Positions 20,951 through 31,850 of a stretch of DNA of 64,000 nt are shown here, one piece after another; within the stretch, counting starts at the first letter, position 1, and every line of letters begins with the position of its first letter. The notes beneath the pieces are model-generated. The model was not told the origin of the DNA. It saw only the letters and a list, made by a program, of their open reading frames with translations, and made no database searches. Source of the DNA: Vibrio salinus (GTDB lineage: Bacteria; Pseudomonadota; Gammaproteobacteria; Enterobacterales; Vibrionaceae); NCBI RefSeq assembly GCF_021272385.1, contig NZ_JAJSDZ010000005.1, forward strand, positions 682,001 to 746,000. Direction: 5' to 3'. Both the position numbers and the translations under genes were made by a program.

Positions 20951-22696
20951 TCAAGCTCGCTTTTTATTTGCCAACCACAAAAACTGATATGGCATAAGAG
21001 TCACTTTTGCCAAACGATCCTCATAAACCTGATCGGTCAGTAAATCTGTCCAGTCATCCGTTGCAATCAGATTCAGCTCAGACAGATTAAATGACTGTGG
21101 CTCACTGGTAATATTAAAAATAGCGAATAAACTCTGCTGCCTGCCCAGACTTTGCCGCCAGAAAGCAAATAAACTGTCTCCCATATGCATGATATATTGC
21201 GTTGCATTTGGATGAAAAGCCGGTTGAGCACGGCGGATCTTTGCTAAACGGGTTATAGCATTAAATACTTTGTGATGATGAGTATCACTGTTTAGTGCCT
21301 CATTCAACTCTTTCATATCCCAGATATGCCGGTTAATCGAACGGAACTGCCCGGTATTTTCTACCCGTTCATTATCATTTTCAGTTCCCAGCAATGAATG
21401 AATATAAAAAGCCGGTACCCCCTCTAATGCCATCTGGATTCCTGCCGCACACACAAAACGGGCAAACTGCCACTGATCAGGGCCAGACTGCACAGAACCA
21501 CTTAACGCATCCCAAAGGCTAATATTAATTTCATAGGGCTTCGCTTCACCGTCAGGCGTCGTTCTTGAACTGATTCTTCCACCAAACTTCTTCATCGTAT
21601 TTATCAGCGAATCCAGCTCCCACTCTGATAACAAACCCTCAGTCGGACGTAATCCAATACCGTCATGAGAAGCCACAAAGTTCAGATAAGTCGTTCCCTG
21701 CTGAGCCGGCGGCATGTGCATCAGCCAGCTTTTCAGGTGGGCACAACTCCCGGTCACAAGCGTATTAATCAGTAACGGGGGCAATGAGAAATTATAAATC
21801 AGATGCGCTTCATTCGCGTTACCAAAATACGTCAGGTTTTCCTGATTCGGAATGTTCGTTTCGGTGATAATCACGGCATTCGGAGCCCAATGCTCAATAA
21901 GAAGCCTGAGCAACCGAATCATTTCATGAGTATTCGGTAAATTAATACAACTGGTCCCGGGAGATTTCCATAAAAAAGCAACGGCATCCAGCCTGAACCA
22001 ACGAATTCCTTTATCCAGATACAGCCGGATAATACCCAGAAATTCCAGTAATACTTCCGGATTCTCGAAATTCATATCAATCTGATCATGACTGAATGTG
22101 CACCAGACATATTTCACACCATCTTTAGTCTGAACTTCTCGTAATAAAGGGGATGTTCTGGGGCGGACAACGTTACTCAAATCAGATTCAGGATCCGCTT
22201 CATAAAAATATCCCTTGCCCGGTGACTGATTCGACTTATAGTTTTCAAACCACATACTCCGGCTGGAACAGTGGTTGATGACCAAATCGCCCATCACTTT
22301 AAAACGTTTGGCAATTTCAGTGACATCGACCCACTGGCCACTGGAAGGATTCACACTAGTATAATCAATGACACTGAATCCATCATCGGAGCTGTATGGG
22401 AAAAACGGCAATAAATGGACAACAGATACCGATTCACTTAACCGGCTTTTTAAAAAATGATTTAACGTATCGAGAGGTGCTTTTCCTTTCTCCCGTAATG
22501 AGTCTGCATAAGTGATCAGCATAATATCGGACTGATTCCACAAATTCCGGTGTGGCTTCGGAGACTCCGTATCTGGCTCAAGATGAAATATTGATAAACA
22601 TTGCCGGGCTAATACCCCGGTATCCATGTGAGGATACAACACCTGTAAATGACCAATCAAACGCTGCTCTAAATGAGAGGGCGCACTATTTTCCAT
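20951..22696 (-). CDS. GH13 glucosylglycerate phosphorylase (sucrose phosphorylase-like)
   Basis: 581 residues of the GH13 sucrose-phosphorylase subfamily (GH13_18). The catalytic residues are visible: the nucleophile Asp237 in WFRLDAVAF, the acid/base Glu279 in IITETNIPN and Asp345 in VASHDGIGLRP. The family contains sucrose, sucrose-6-phosphate and glucosylglycerate phosphorylases. Being downstream of a glucosyl-3-phosphoglycerate synthase and its phosphatase points to the last, related to E. coli YcjM. It would split glucosylglycerate with phosphate to glucose-1-phosphate and glycerate in the cytosol. It is the third gene of the operon, 87 bases after gpgS. Substrate choice is inferred from context, not from diagnostic residues. 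Confidence 0.78.
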   Translation of the reverse strand: MENSAPSHLEQRLIGHLQVLYPHMDTGVLARQCLSIFHLEPDTESPKPHRNLWNQSDIMLITYADSLREKGKAPLDTLNHFLKSRLSESVSVVHLLPFFPYSSDDGFSVIDYTSVNPSSGQWVDVTEIAKRFKVMGDLVINHCSSRSMWFENYKSNQSPGKGYFYEADPESDLSNVVRPRTSPLLREVQTKDGVKYVWCTFSHDQIDMNFENPEVLLEFLGIIRLYLDKGIRWFRLDAVAFLWKSPGTSCINLPNTHEMIRLLRLLIEHWAPNAVIITETNIPNQENLTYFGNANEAHLIYNFSLPPLLINTLVTGSCAHLKSWLMHMPPAQQGTTYLNFVASHDGIGLRPTEGLLSEWELDSLINTMKKFGGRISSRTTPDGEAKPYEINISLWDALSGSVQSGPDQWQFARFVCAAGIQMALEGVPAFYIHSLLGTENDNERVENTGQFRSINRHIWDMKELNEALNSDTHHHKVFNAITRLAKIRRAQPAFHPNATQYIMHMGDSLFAFWRQSLGRQQSLFAIFNITSEPQSFNLSELNLIATDDWTDLLTDQVYEDRLAKVTLMPYQFLWLANKKRA

Positions 22697-22783
22697 AATA
22701 TCCAGCCTTTATCTCAGTAAATCAGTAAATCACGTTACTTTTCCTTGTTCAATACACGGCATTACCGGCTCAGAACGTCTCTC

Positions 22784-24013
22784 TTATTCAGCCGGACCGA
22801 ATTCCTTCATATCGAGCTCCACCTGCCTTTCCAGCTGATTAAGAACATTAGGAAATGCACTCATAACCCTGTTCCAGCAAGGCATAAATGGCGCTTCCAT
22901 CGGACTGTCCAAATACATTTCTCCCGCTTTCATAATATTTCCGGCAAATAATTCAACGGTTTTCTCTTCCAGATGAGTGTCCAGTTTTAAGCCATTAATT
23001 ACCGCATCATTCCTATATGCATCCACATAATCTAACGCTATACGATAGTAACTGGCTTTAATTGAACGGAAGGTTTCCTGGTTAAAAATAATGCCATGTG
23101 TCGCCAGCTTCCGGAAAACAGCTTTGGTAATATCGATAGACATTTTAGAAAGTCCGCCATCATCATTGTCCGCAGAAAGATTCTGATGTTTATGATCATA
23201 AGCGTCGGCAATATCAACCTGACAAAGACGGTTGGTGGAATAATTCATATACATTTCACTCAATACGCCAACTTCCAGCCCCCAATCACTGGGTATCCGT
23301 AAATCCGTCATCACATCTCGTCTAAACGAAAATTCACCAGCAAGCGGATAAAGATAACTATCCAGATATTCAAGATAATCCAGATGACCAAATACCTTTT
23401 TCAACGAACGAATCAATGGCGTGACTAACAAACGACTGACCCGACCATTCAGTTTGCCACCCGCTATCCGGGCATAATAGCCTTTGCAAAACTCATAATT
23501 AAAGTTCGGATTAGCAACGGGGTAAATCAACCTTGCAAGCAAACCTCGGTCATATGTGACAATATCACAATCATGCATAGCAACCGATTCCGCTTTCCCT
23601 GTTGCTAAGGTATATCCCATACAGAACCACACATTACGACCTTTACCCGGTTCAGTCGGGGAAAGTTCTTCACTTTTCAAAATTTCATCAATGGCCTTTA
23701 ATCTGGGACCGTCATTCCATAGAACACGGGTTCTTTGTGGTAAAACTGAGAAGAATTTCAGAGCGTCTCTGTACTGTTCCTCAGTAGCCCGGTCGAGCCC
23801 TATTACGATTTCACTCAGATAAGGAACTTTTTTCAGATGTTCGATTATATTAGGCATCGCCTCGGTCTCCAGTTCAGAATAGAGACATGGCAAAATAAGA
23901 GACATCGAACGTGTTTTCGCGAATTCACAGAGTTCTTCTTCCAGTTCTTCTATCGGGCGGTCTGATAAATTGTGCAGAGTGGTTACAATTCCGTTTTGAT
24001 AAAAGTCACCCAT
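22784..24013 (-). CDS. gpgS: Glucosyl-3-phosphoglycerate synthase (GT81-like)
   Basis: 409 residues, GT-A fold glycosyltransferase. A metal-binding HDCD (147-150, VAMHDCDIVTYDRG) serves as the DxD motif. YPLAGEFSFRRDVM (222-235) matches the PLxGE acceptor loop of GpgS enzymes, and HKH at 274-276 matches a second metal-site segment. It is expected to join glucose from a nucleotide sugar to 3-phosphoglycerate, the committing step to glucosylglycerate. A strong AGGAG precedes the ATG. It lies between the phosphatase and the phosphorylase of the same pathway. The related mannosyl enzyme (MpgS) cannot be fully excluded. Confidence 0.82.
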   Translation of the reverse strand: MGDFYQNGIVTTLHNLSDRPIEELEEELCEFAKTRSMSLILPCLYSELETEAMPNIIEHLKKVPYLSEIVIGLDRATEEQYRDALKFFSVLPQRTRVLWNDGPRLKAIDEILKSEELSPTEPGKGRNVWFCMGYTLATGKAESVAMHDCDIVTYDRGLLARLIYPVANPNFNYEFCKGYYARIAGGKLNGRVSRLLVTPLIRSLKKVFGHLDYLEYLDSYLYPLAGEFSFRRDVMTDLRIPSDWGLEVGVLSEMYMNYSTNRLCQVDIADAYDHKHQNLSADNDDGGLSKMSIDITKAVFRKLATHGIIFNQETFRSIKASYYRIALDYVDAYRNDAVINGLKLDTHLEEKTVELFAGNIMKAGEMYLDSPMEAPFMPCWNRVMSAFPNVLNQLERQVELDMKEFGPAE

Positions 24014-24082
24014 TGTAGATCTCCTAAATTAGTTAACTGCTATATATCCAGACTAAACTTGTCCGTTGTTATCACTACTGGC

Positions 24083-24901
24083 TTACAATTCCTCCTGATT
24101 CAAAATTCGTTCAATCTCCTGACTCCATCCTGACGGACCATAACCTTTCGATATGTGAGCATCACCCCGGTTTGGGATAATAGGAGGATTATGTACAGGG
24201 GAACGAACAATAACCGGGATATCTACCATTCTCAACATATCGACGTCATTCTCACCATCGCCGAGAGCAACCGTAACAACAGGCTGATTCCAGATGGATT
24301 GATAAGCTTGTGTCAGCCAGTTCATTGCCGTAGATTTATCACAGGATTCTCCCATTAAATGAGCAAAACGCCCTCCTTTCTGAACCTGAATTCCTAATGG
24401 TTTCAGCTTATTTCTAAATAGGGCTAATTCTTCGTCACTGCCATTCCAGACTAAGGGTTCCGTATATTCCCGCGCCATCGCCAACGCGGCATTGTCATGA
24501 TGTAGCCCCGTCAAATCCACAATGTCCTGAACGGTTAAATCATTAAATCCGATAAAGCGAAACTCTTCTTTAAACCGGTTAGCTGCACTAATTAGCATTT
24601 TCCGCTCAGGTCCAAATGCTTTACACCAATAATCTCCGACATCAATAAGAGACGGATCATTCAATCTGACAATGGATTTCGGAATATAAACTGCAGCACC
24701 ATTTTCAGTAATGAATGGGTGGTGGTGATTCAGCTGACGACGAAGATCGGCAAGTTCAACAAATGTTTTACTTGTATTCAGTATCCAGGGAATACTTCGG
24801 TTTTCTAACATTTCAATAGCAGGTAACGCCGCTTCGAAACTGTAGGTATAATGGTCGAGTAAAGTACCGTCCAGATCAGAATATATTATCAGTTTAGTCA
24901 T
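24083..24901 (-). CDS. gpgP: HAD phosphatase of the mannosyl/glucosyl-3-phosphoglycerate type
   Basis: 272 residues from the ATG at 24901. A GTG 18 bases upstream is also in frame, and neither has a strong ribosome site. HAD motif I is SDLDGTLLDH at the N-terminus, and the MpgP/YedP cap-type core ends in VALGDGENDVDMLR. The family removes phosphate from mannosyl- or glucosyl-3-phosphoglycerate. As first gene of the operon before gpgS, it most likely yields free glucosylglycerate, a compatible solute. The sugar specificity is inferred from its neighbours. Confidence 0.8.
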   Translation of the reverse strand: MTKLIIYSDLDGTLLDHYTYSFEAALPAIEMLENRSIPWILNTSKTFVELADLRRQLNHHHPFITENGAAVYIPKSIVRLNDPSLIDVGDYWCKAFGPERKMLISAANRFKEEFRFIGFNDLTVQDIVDLTGLHHDNAALAMAREYTEPLVWNGSDEELALFRNKLKPLGIQVQKGGRFAHLMGESCDKSTAMNWLTQAYQSIWNQPVVTVALGDGENDVDMLRMVDIPVIVRSPVHNPPIIPNRGDAHISKGYGPSGWSQEIERILNQEEL

Positions 24902-25166
24902 GAAATTTAACTGGTACACACACCAACCTAACCGGTGATGAATACCTCTCCTTATTCATTGTTATCGTCGGTAAAATCAAAACCAGAGTTTCAAACTTAC
25001 CTGAAAAATAAAAGCAAGTATCAAGCCAACTAAAAAACGTAGTGATACTGTAAAGTATAACCAAAACCCGTTTATTTTGATTACAAAAACAGCAACATTT
25101 AAAACCATATAGGAGTATTTGCACTAAAACAATGCAATTCATGACTGGAAAGGAAAAATAGACAAT
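24902..25166 (-). other. Upstream region of the glucosylglycerate operon
   Basis: AT-rich non-coding DNA that must carry the operon promoter, reading leftward. On the minus strand a TATACT hexamer fits a -10 box, but no good -35 lies 16-18 bases upstream, so the promoter is not pinned down. A non-housekeeping sigma factor such as RpoS would fit an osmolyte operon, but this is only inference. No gene is supported here. Confidence 0.35.
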
Positions 25167-25196
25167 AAAAAACCCAGACTACTGTCTGGGTTTTTT
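25167..25196 (-). terminator. Bidirectional-looking terminator after glyA
   Basis: AAAAAACCCAGAC pairs with GTCTGGGTTTTTT around the loop TACT. On the minus strand it lies about 55 bases beyond the glyA stop and ends in T's. The stem is also symmetrical for the plus strand. Confidence 0.88.
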
Positions 25197-25249
25197 CCTG
25201 ATAAGAATTCTGATTACCTTAATAAGGTACTAGCAAACCAGTATGCGTG

Positions 25250-26500
25250 TTATGCGTAAACAGGAAGACGTTTACAAATTTCCAACACTTTTTCTTTGGT
25301 TGCATTTATCACATTATCGTCATTGACGTTATCAAGAACATCACACATCCAGTTAGCCAGATTTTTAGCGTCATCAACCGTAAAGCCACGACGGGTAATA
25401 GCTGGTGAACCGACACGAATACCGGATGTTACAAATGGGCTGCGAGGGTCATTGGGTACTGAGTTTTTATTTACAGTAATGTTCGCAGCGCCTAATGCAG
25501 CATCTGCTTCTTTACCGGTAATTCCTTTATCAATCAAATCGACAAGGAATAGGTGATTTTCTGTACCGTTAGAGACAATTTTATACCCACGAGACTGGAA
25601 CTCAGAAACCATTGCTTTGGCATTTTCAACGACACGTTCCTGATATGCTTTAAACTCAGGTTCCATCGCTTCCTTAAACGCAACAGCCTTGGCCGCGATA
25701 ACATGCATTAACGGACCACCCTGACCACCAGGAAAAACAGCTGAATTCAGTTTCTTATACATTTCTTCACCGGCATCAGACAAAATCAGACCGCCGCGTG
25801 GACCTGCCAGTGTTTTATGTGTTGTCGTACTAACAACATGAGCAAAAGGAACAGGAGATGGGTAAACGCCAGCGGCAATCAAACCGGCCACATGCGCCAT
25901 ATCAACAAACAAATACGCGCCAACTTTATCGGCAATTTCACGCATCCGTTTCCAGTCAACAACCTGAGAATATGCTGAGAAACCGCCAATAATCATTTTT
26001 GGTTTATGCTCAAGAGCAAGCGCTTCCATCTCATCATAGTTGATTTGGCCATCTTCATCGATACCATATGGAATCACATTATAGTGCTTACCAGAAAAGT
26101 TAACCGGAGAACCATGAGTAAGGTGACCACCGTGGGCAAGGCTCATACCAAGAACGGTATCACCCGGATTTAACAATGCCATATACACTGCACTGTTTGC
26201 CTGAGAACCTGAGTGCGGCTGTACATTAGCATAGCCACATCCGAATAGCTGACAAGCACGTTCAATGGCCAGAGCTTCTGCTTTATCAACATACTCACAA
26301 CCACCATAATAACGTTTGCCAGGGTACCCTTCTGCATACTTATTGGTTAACTGAGATCCCTGTGCTTCCATTACACGAGGGCTGGTATAGTTTTCGGAAG
26401 CGATTAATTCAATATGCTCTTCCTGACGAAGAGTTTCTTCCTGAATAGCTGCAAATAGCTCTGGATCATAATCAGCGATATTCATATCACGCTTAAGCAT
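25250..26500 (-). CDS. glyA: Serine hydroxymethyltransferase
   Basis: 416 residues (E. coli 417). The pyridoxal-phosphate Lys229 sits in [14 protein letters not shown], at the E. coli position. The N-terminal folate/PLP elements [11 protein letters not shown] and [12 protein letters not shown] are intact. GlyA makes glycine and 5,10-methylenetetrahydrofolate from serine, the main one-carbon source for purines and methionine. A consensus PurR operator lies 53 bases upstream of the ATG. AGGAG is the ribosome site. Confidence 0.98.
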   Translation of the reverse strand: MLKRDMNIADYDPELFAAIQEETLRQEEHIELIASENYTSPRVMEAQGSQLTNKYAEGYPGKRYYGGCEYVDKAEALAIERACQLFGCGYANVQPHSGSQANSAVYMALLNPGDTVLGMSLAHGGHLTHGSPVNFSGKHYNVIPYGIDEDGQINYDEMEALALEHKPKMIIGGFSAYSQVVDWKRMREIADKVGAYLFVDMAHVAGLIAAGVYPSPVPFAHVVSTTTHKTLAGPRGGLILSDAGEEMYKKLNSAVFPGGQGGPLMHVIAAKAVAFKEAMEPEFKAYQERVVENAKAMVSEFQSRGYKIVSNGTENHLFLVDLIDKGITGKEADAALGAANITVNKNSVPNDPRSPFVTSGIRVGSPAITRRGFTVDDAKNLANWMCDVLDNVNDDNVINATKEKVLEICKRLPVYA

Positions 26501-26552
26501 CTGTATCTCCTGACTCAGATTAACTGAATGGTTTAAACGGCTCTGCGACCTT

Positions 26553-26568
26553 ACGCAAACGTTTTCGT
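26553..26568 (-). promoter_or_regulatory. PurR operator of glyA
   Basis: ACGCAAACGTTTTCGT matches the gammaproteobacterial PurR consensus ACGCAAACGTTTNCGT at every defined position. It lies in the glyA leader, just downstream of the likely -10, where bound PurR with hypoxanthine or guanine would block transcription, as known for glyA in E. coli. Confidence 0.9.
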
Positions 26569-26584
26569 CAACGAATTGGCGGGT

Positions 26585-26613
26585 ATTTTACATAAATTGA
26601 TATGTGTCATAAA
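26585..26613 (-). promoter_or_regulatory. Candidate glyA promoter
   Basis: On the minus strand TAAAAT (26585-26590) makes a good -10, 17 bases after TTTATG (26608-26613), a weak -35. The start would fall near 26578, just before the PurR box. A weak -35 suits a promoter that needs activation. No convincing MetR site was recognised. The remaining bases to 26831 also hold the upstream region of the yitT-like gene. Confidence 0.45.
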
Positions 26614-26831
26614 GTACAAATTACGCATTTTATCATGCAGAATTTTCATGATCGTAATGTAAACTTAATTTGACCAATCCGGGACCTTCAAAACAGCCGT
26701 GTCAATTTCAGGCATTTACACCTGTAAAACATTAGTTACATAGATTTACCTGAATTTCATCGCCACGGCTACCTAAATTTTGCACTTTTCCATACTATCT
26801 GGATTTCAATATCCAAAAAACAGATTCGAAC

Positions 26832-27428
26832 ATGGAAAAACACACCAGAAAAGAAGATATCATCGCAATTTTGACCGGAACCTTTGTCTTTTCCCAGGGT
26901 ATCCTTTTCCTTCAGGCCGGTCAGCTGGTTACCGGTGGGACGGCAGGATTGGCATTACTACTCACCCACCTAACCTCTTTGTCATTTGGCGTTCTTTATT
27001 TTTGGGTAAATTTGCCCTTTTACATTCTGGCATGGAAACGATTCGGTCCGGTTTTTTCCATCAGCACGGCAATTGCCTGTGCCATTGTATCAATTTTCTC
27101 CGATTACCTTTCTTATTTCATTTCGGTAGCCAGCCTGAATGCAGCGTATTGTGCTATTACCGGAGGCATCCTGATGGGACTCGGCATGTTAATCTTATTT
27201 CGCCACCGGGCAAGCCTGGGGGGGTTTAATGTTTTTTGTTTGTACATTCAGGATAAATTCGGTATTTCCATTGGGAAAACACAGGTTTGCATCGACAGCT
27301 CAATCGTCATTGCTTCATTTATCTATTTACCCTACGAAACCGTCTTTTGTTCTGTATTAAGTGTTGTTTTTCTGAACATTGTTTTAGGCATGAATCATAA
27401 GCCAGGCCGCTATATTGTAAGCTATTAA
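26832..27428 (+). CDS. YitT-family (DUF161) membrane protein
   Basis: 198 residues with five predicted membrane helices spread over the whole length, beginning after a charged MEKHTRKED start. GGTAGLALLLTH and the GGILMGLGMLILFRHRASLGGFN segment are characteristic of the YitT/DUF161 family. This version lacks the cytosolic DUF2179 domain found in Bacillus YitT. The function of the family is unknown. An overlapping open frame from 26780 is its shadow. Confidence 0.85.
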   Translation: MEKHTRKEDIIAILTGTFVFSQGILFLQAGQLVTGGTAGLALLLTHLTSLSFGVLYFWVNLPFYILAWKRFGPVFSISTAIACAIVSIFSDYLSYFISVASLNAAYCAITGGILMGLGMLILFRHRASLGGFNVFCLYIQDKFGISIGKTQVCIDSSIVIASFIYLPYETVFCSVLSVVFLNIVLGMNHKPGRYIVSY

Positions 27429-27511
27429 ACAAAGACATGTGTACTTAACATCCTAATCTGGCTGCCTTTGCCTAAAAAGGCAGCATTCAAGCTAAAAATC
27501 TAAGAAAACGC

Positions 27512-27539
27512 TTTACACAATGACCGAGTTTGTTATGAT
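27512..27539 (+). promoter_or_regulatory. Promoter of the tRNA-Tyr cluster
   Basis: TTTACA (27512-27517), 16 bases, then TATGAT (27534-27539), followed by the C/G-rich CGCTCCGC. A strong -10 with a GC-rich discriminator is typical of stable-RNA promoters under stringent control. It lies 52 bases upstream of the first tRNA. Confidence 0.7.
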
Positions 27540-27591
27540 TCGCTCCGCACTCACTTGATGGTACGGGAAACATTAAGTGTTTAAATACCCT

Positions 27592-27676
<85 letters not shown>

Positions 27677-27725
27677 TATTTCATTTGACTGAATAATCAG
27701 TCAGATACAAAAAGTTAAACACTCT

Positions 27726-27810
<85 letters not shown>

Positions 27811-27859
27811 TATTTCGTTTGACTGAATAGTCAGTCAGATACAAAAAGTTAAACACTCT

Positions 27860-27944
<85 letters not shown>

Positions 27945-27950
27945 TATTCC

Positions 27951-27978
27951 AAAGCCTGACATTCGTCAGGCTTTTTTT
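27951..27978 (+). terminator. Terminator of the tRNA-Tyr operon
   Basis: AAGCCTGAC and GTCAGGCTT form a 9-bp stem with an ATTC loop, followed by a T tract. It starts 7 bases after the third tRNA. Confidence 0.92.
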
Positions 27979-28144
27979 ATATGAGCAATTTCCTCAAAAT
28001 ACATCACAGATAAAAGATACAATGTGTCATTCTCTACCATCTCAAAAATAAAGCAAAAAGCGTGCAGCAACAGTTATCGGTACAATCCGGTAAAACCTAA
28101 TGTTAAACTGTTCCCCTATTTTTTAAGTAATAAAAGGTCAGACA

Positions 28145-28396
28145 ATGAATCCGATTCTTGCAATGTTGAAAGAGAATAATATTAGTGATGAAAAGATCCA
28201 TGAACTTTTTCAGGCATTAACGCAAAATCCGCTGGCAGCAATGGCAACACTCAGTCAATTAAATTTGCCTCAGGATAAGCTTCAGATATTAATGGGTCAG
28301 GTAATGCAAAATCCGGCTCTTATAAAAGAAGCAGTCGAAGAATTAGGGTTGGATTTTTCAAAAGTTGAAGAAGCCAAAGAACGCCTTCAGCAATAA
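28145..28396 (+). CDS. DUF2999 small protein
   Basis: 83 residues, acidic and predicted mostly helical (MNPILAMLKENNISDEKIHELFQAL...). It resembles the DUF2999 family found mainly in Vibrionaceae, with no known function. An AAAAGG precedes the ATG. It is monocistronic, between the tRNA cluster and the convergent trehalose operon, with a shared hairpin after it. Confidence 0.8.
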   Translation: MNPILAMLKENNISDEKIHELFQALTQNPLAAMATLSQLNLPQDKLQILMGQVMQNPALIKEAVEELGLDFSKVEEAKERLQQ

Positions 28397-28441
28397 AAAC
28401 ATAAATAGTTCTTCAGGAAATGGCCATTATTGAATAACAGG

Positions 28442-28470
28442 CTCAGACCTGACATAGCATCAGGTCTGAG
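28442..28470. terminator. Hairpin between DUF2999 and treC
   Basis: Perfect 11-base arms CTCAGACCTGA and TCAGGTCTGAG are separated by 7 bases. They lie 46 bases after the DUF2999 stop and 14 bases after the treC stop on the other strand. T tracts are poor on both sides, so it could be a weak shared terminator or an mRNA 3' stabiliser. Confidence 0.6.
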
Positions 28471-28483
28471 TATTAGCTAGTCC

Positions 28484-30197
<1,714 letters not shown>

Positions 30198-30220
30198 TTA
30201 CTCGTATTTTTATTAACTTT

Positions 30221-31657
30221 TTAATGTTCTAATTGCTGTGTTTTTACTGCATTCTCTTTTAGCTGAGTCCGTTTAAACATAAAAATGGTTAATATCGCCG
30301 GGACAACAATCGCAATTGCCATAGCAAGTAAATAAACACCCCAGAACTGAGGCTTGATCGATAAAATTCCCGGTAAACCACCGACACCAATTCCATTCGC
30401 CATTACACCGAAGCTACCACATACTCCGGCAGCCAAAGCACTACCAATCATGGCGCAGAGCATTGGGTATTTATATTTCAGATTTATCCCATACATGGCA
30501 GGCTCTGTTACTCCCAGATAGGCAGAAATGGCGGCAGGTATGGAAATATCCCGTTCACCGTTTTTTTTACTGACAAGCACAATGCCTAAAACAGCAGAAG
30601 CCTGAGCAATATTGGACAATGCAATTAACGGCCAGATAGGTGTTCCCCCTAAGTCCTGCATAAGCTGCAAATCGACTGCATTGGTAGTATGGTGAATACC
30701 GGTAATCACCAAGGGTGCGTAAAGAAAACCAAAAATTATGGCACCAATAACTGCAAACTGTCCTGTCATTGCCGCTTTAGCTGCATAGGCAACCCCATCC
30801 CCCAGCATTCGGCCAAACGGACCAATAAAGGCATGAGCAAGAACCACTGAAATAATTAAAGAAACAAATGGGACAACCACAAGATACAAATAAGCCGGAA
30901 TTATCTTTTTCAGATTCGTTTCAATCAATGCCAATACAACACCGGCCAGCATTGCCGGAATAACCTGAGCCTGATAACCAACTTTTGCAATAGTGAACCA
31001 GCCAAAATCCCAAACAGGAGGAACTTGCTGACCGATCAAATAGGCATTCATAAGCTGAGGAGAAACCAGTGTAATACCCAGCGTAATGCCAAGTATCGGT
31101 GTTCCCCCTAATTTTTTAACTGTTGACCAACAAACCCCAACAGGAAGGAAGAAAAAGATAGCCTCGCCAATCAACCATAAGAAAGAATGAACACTTGCCC
31201 AAAACTGACTGATCTGAGTCAACGTCTGGCCATCGAACATTTTTATGTCACCAATGACATTCCGAAACCCCAGAATCAACCCACCAGTTATAATCGCAGG
31301 TAAAAGTGGGACAAAAATTTCGGCTAAATGAGATATCCCACGCTCAAGAATATTCATATTCTGTCTTGCTGCGTTTTTTGCTTCTTCTTTAGATGCTGAG
31401 TTTTTCCCGGCCAGATTAATTAGTATGTCGTACACTTCATCAACTTCGGTACCAATCACTACCTGAAATTGCCCTGCATTAGTAAAACATCCTTTAACTA
31501 ACTTTACTGACTCAAGCAACTTTATATCCGCTATATCGTTATCATTTAATACGAAACGTAATCGGGTTAAACAGTGTGTCACACTTGCGATGTTATCGCG
31601 CCCTCCGACCAACTCAATGATGCGTTGCACATCTTGTTGCTGAATATTCTTACTCAT
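30221..31657 (-). CDS. treB: PTS trehalose-specific EIIBC component
   Basis: 478 residues from the ATG at 31657, which has GGTGAG upstream. The longer frame to 31708 reads through a TreR-like operator and was rejected. The EIIB domain has the phospho-Cys29 in SVTHCLTRLRFVLND. The EIIC domain follows, with about ten membrane helices and the GITGxHH-like region VITGIHHTTNAVDLQ. It imports and phosphorylates trehalose, using EIIA-Glc (crr) as phosphate donor. treC follows after 29 bases. Confidence 0.95.
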   Translation of the reverse strand: MSKNIQQQDVQRIIELVGGRDNIASVTHCLTRLRFVLNDNDIADIKLLESVKLVKGCFTNAGQFQVVIGTEVDEVYDILINLAGKNSASKEEAKNAARQNMNILERGISHLAEIFVPLLPAIITGGLILGFRNVIGDIKMFDGQTLTQISQFWASVHSFLWLIGEAIFFFLPVGVCWSTVKKLGGTPILGITLGITLVSPQLMNAYLIGQQVPPVWDFGWFTIAKVGYQAQVIPAMLAGVVLALIETNLKKIIPAYLYLVVVPFVSLIISVVLAHAFIGPFGRMLGDGVAYAAKAAMTGQFAVIGAIIFGFLYAPLVITGIHHTTNAVDLQLMQDLGGTPIWPLIALSNIAQASAVLGIVLVSKKNGERDISIPAAISAYLGVTEPAMYGINLKYKYPMLCAMIGSALAAGVCGSFGVMANGIGVGGLPGILSIKPQFWGVYLLAMAIAIVVPAILTIFMFKRTQLKENAVKTQQLEH

Positions 31658-31690
31658 AAACTCACCCATTTTTCTGAGGACATCAACAAA

Positions 31691-31706
31691 GTGGGAACAT
31701 TCCCAC
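31691..31706. promoter_or_regulatory. TreR operator 1
   Basis: GTGGGAACATTCCCAC is an almost perfect palindrome (arms GTGGGAA and TTCCCAC) of the LacI-family type. It lies 34 bases upstream of the treB ATG. Its core GGGAACNTTCCC resembles known TreR sites. A second copy lies 34 bp further upstream. Confidence 0.82.
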
Positions 31707-31724
31707 ATCCAGTCAGACTCACAA

Positions 31725-31740
31725 ATGGGAATGTTCCCAC
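31725..31740. promoter_or_regulatory. TreR operator 2
   Basis: ATGGGAATGTTCCCAC is the reverse complement of operator 1 except for one end base. Its centre is 34 bp from that of operator 1, about three helical turns, so two TreR dimers could sit on the same face of the DNA. Confidence 0.8.
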
Positions 31741-31742
31741 CT

Positions 31743-31758
31743 CGTGAAAATGATCACA
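31743..31758 (-). promoter_or_regulatory. CRP-like site upstream of treB
   Basis: On the minus strand TGTGA-TCATTT-TCACG matches the CRP core TGTGA-N6-TCACA at 9 of 10 positions. Just upstream of the two TreR operators, it would allow cAMP-CRP activation of treBC, as for E. coli treB. Confidence 0.65.
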
Positions 31759-31850
31759 TTTAATGAATGATAAAATAATGAACTAACGACTTAAGTGAAC
31801 ACTTACATTAAATAAAAGTGCTGGCTAGAAGGACAAAAATATAATCTGAC

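Noticed and set aside
26780..27229. 149-residue open frame overlapping the YitT-like gene
   Set aside because: It is in another frame of a gene with five clear membrane helices and a family match, and its own protein is low-complexity and unlike any family I know.
31658..31708. Longer treB start with 17 extra residues
   Set aside because: The extension reads through a TreR-like operator, and the downstream ATG has a GGTGAG ribosome site and the family N-terminus.
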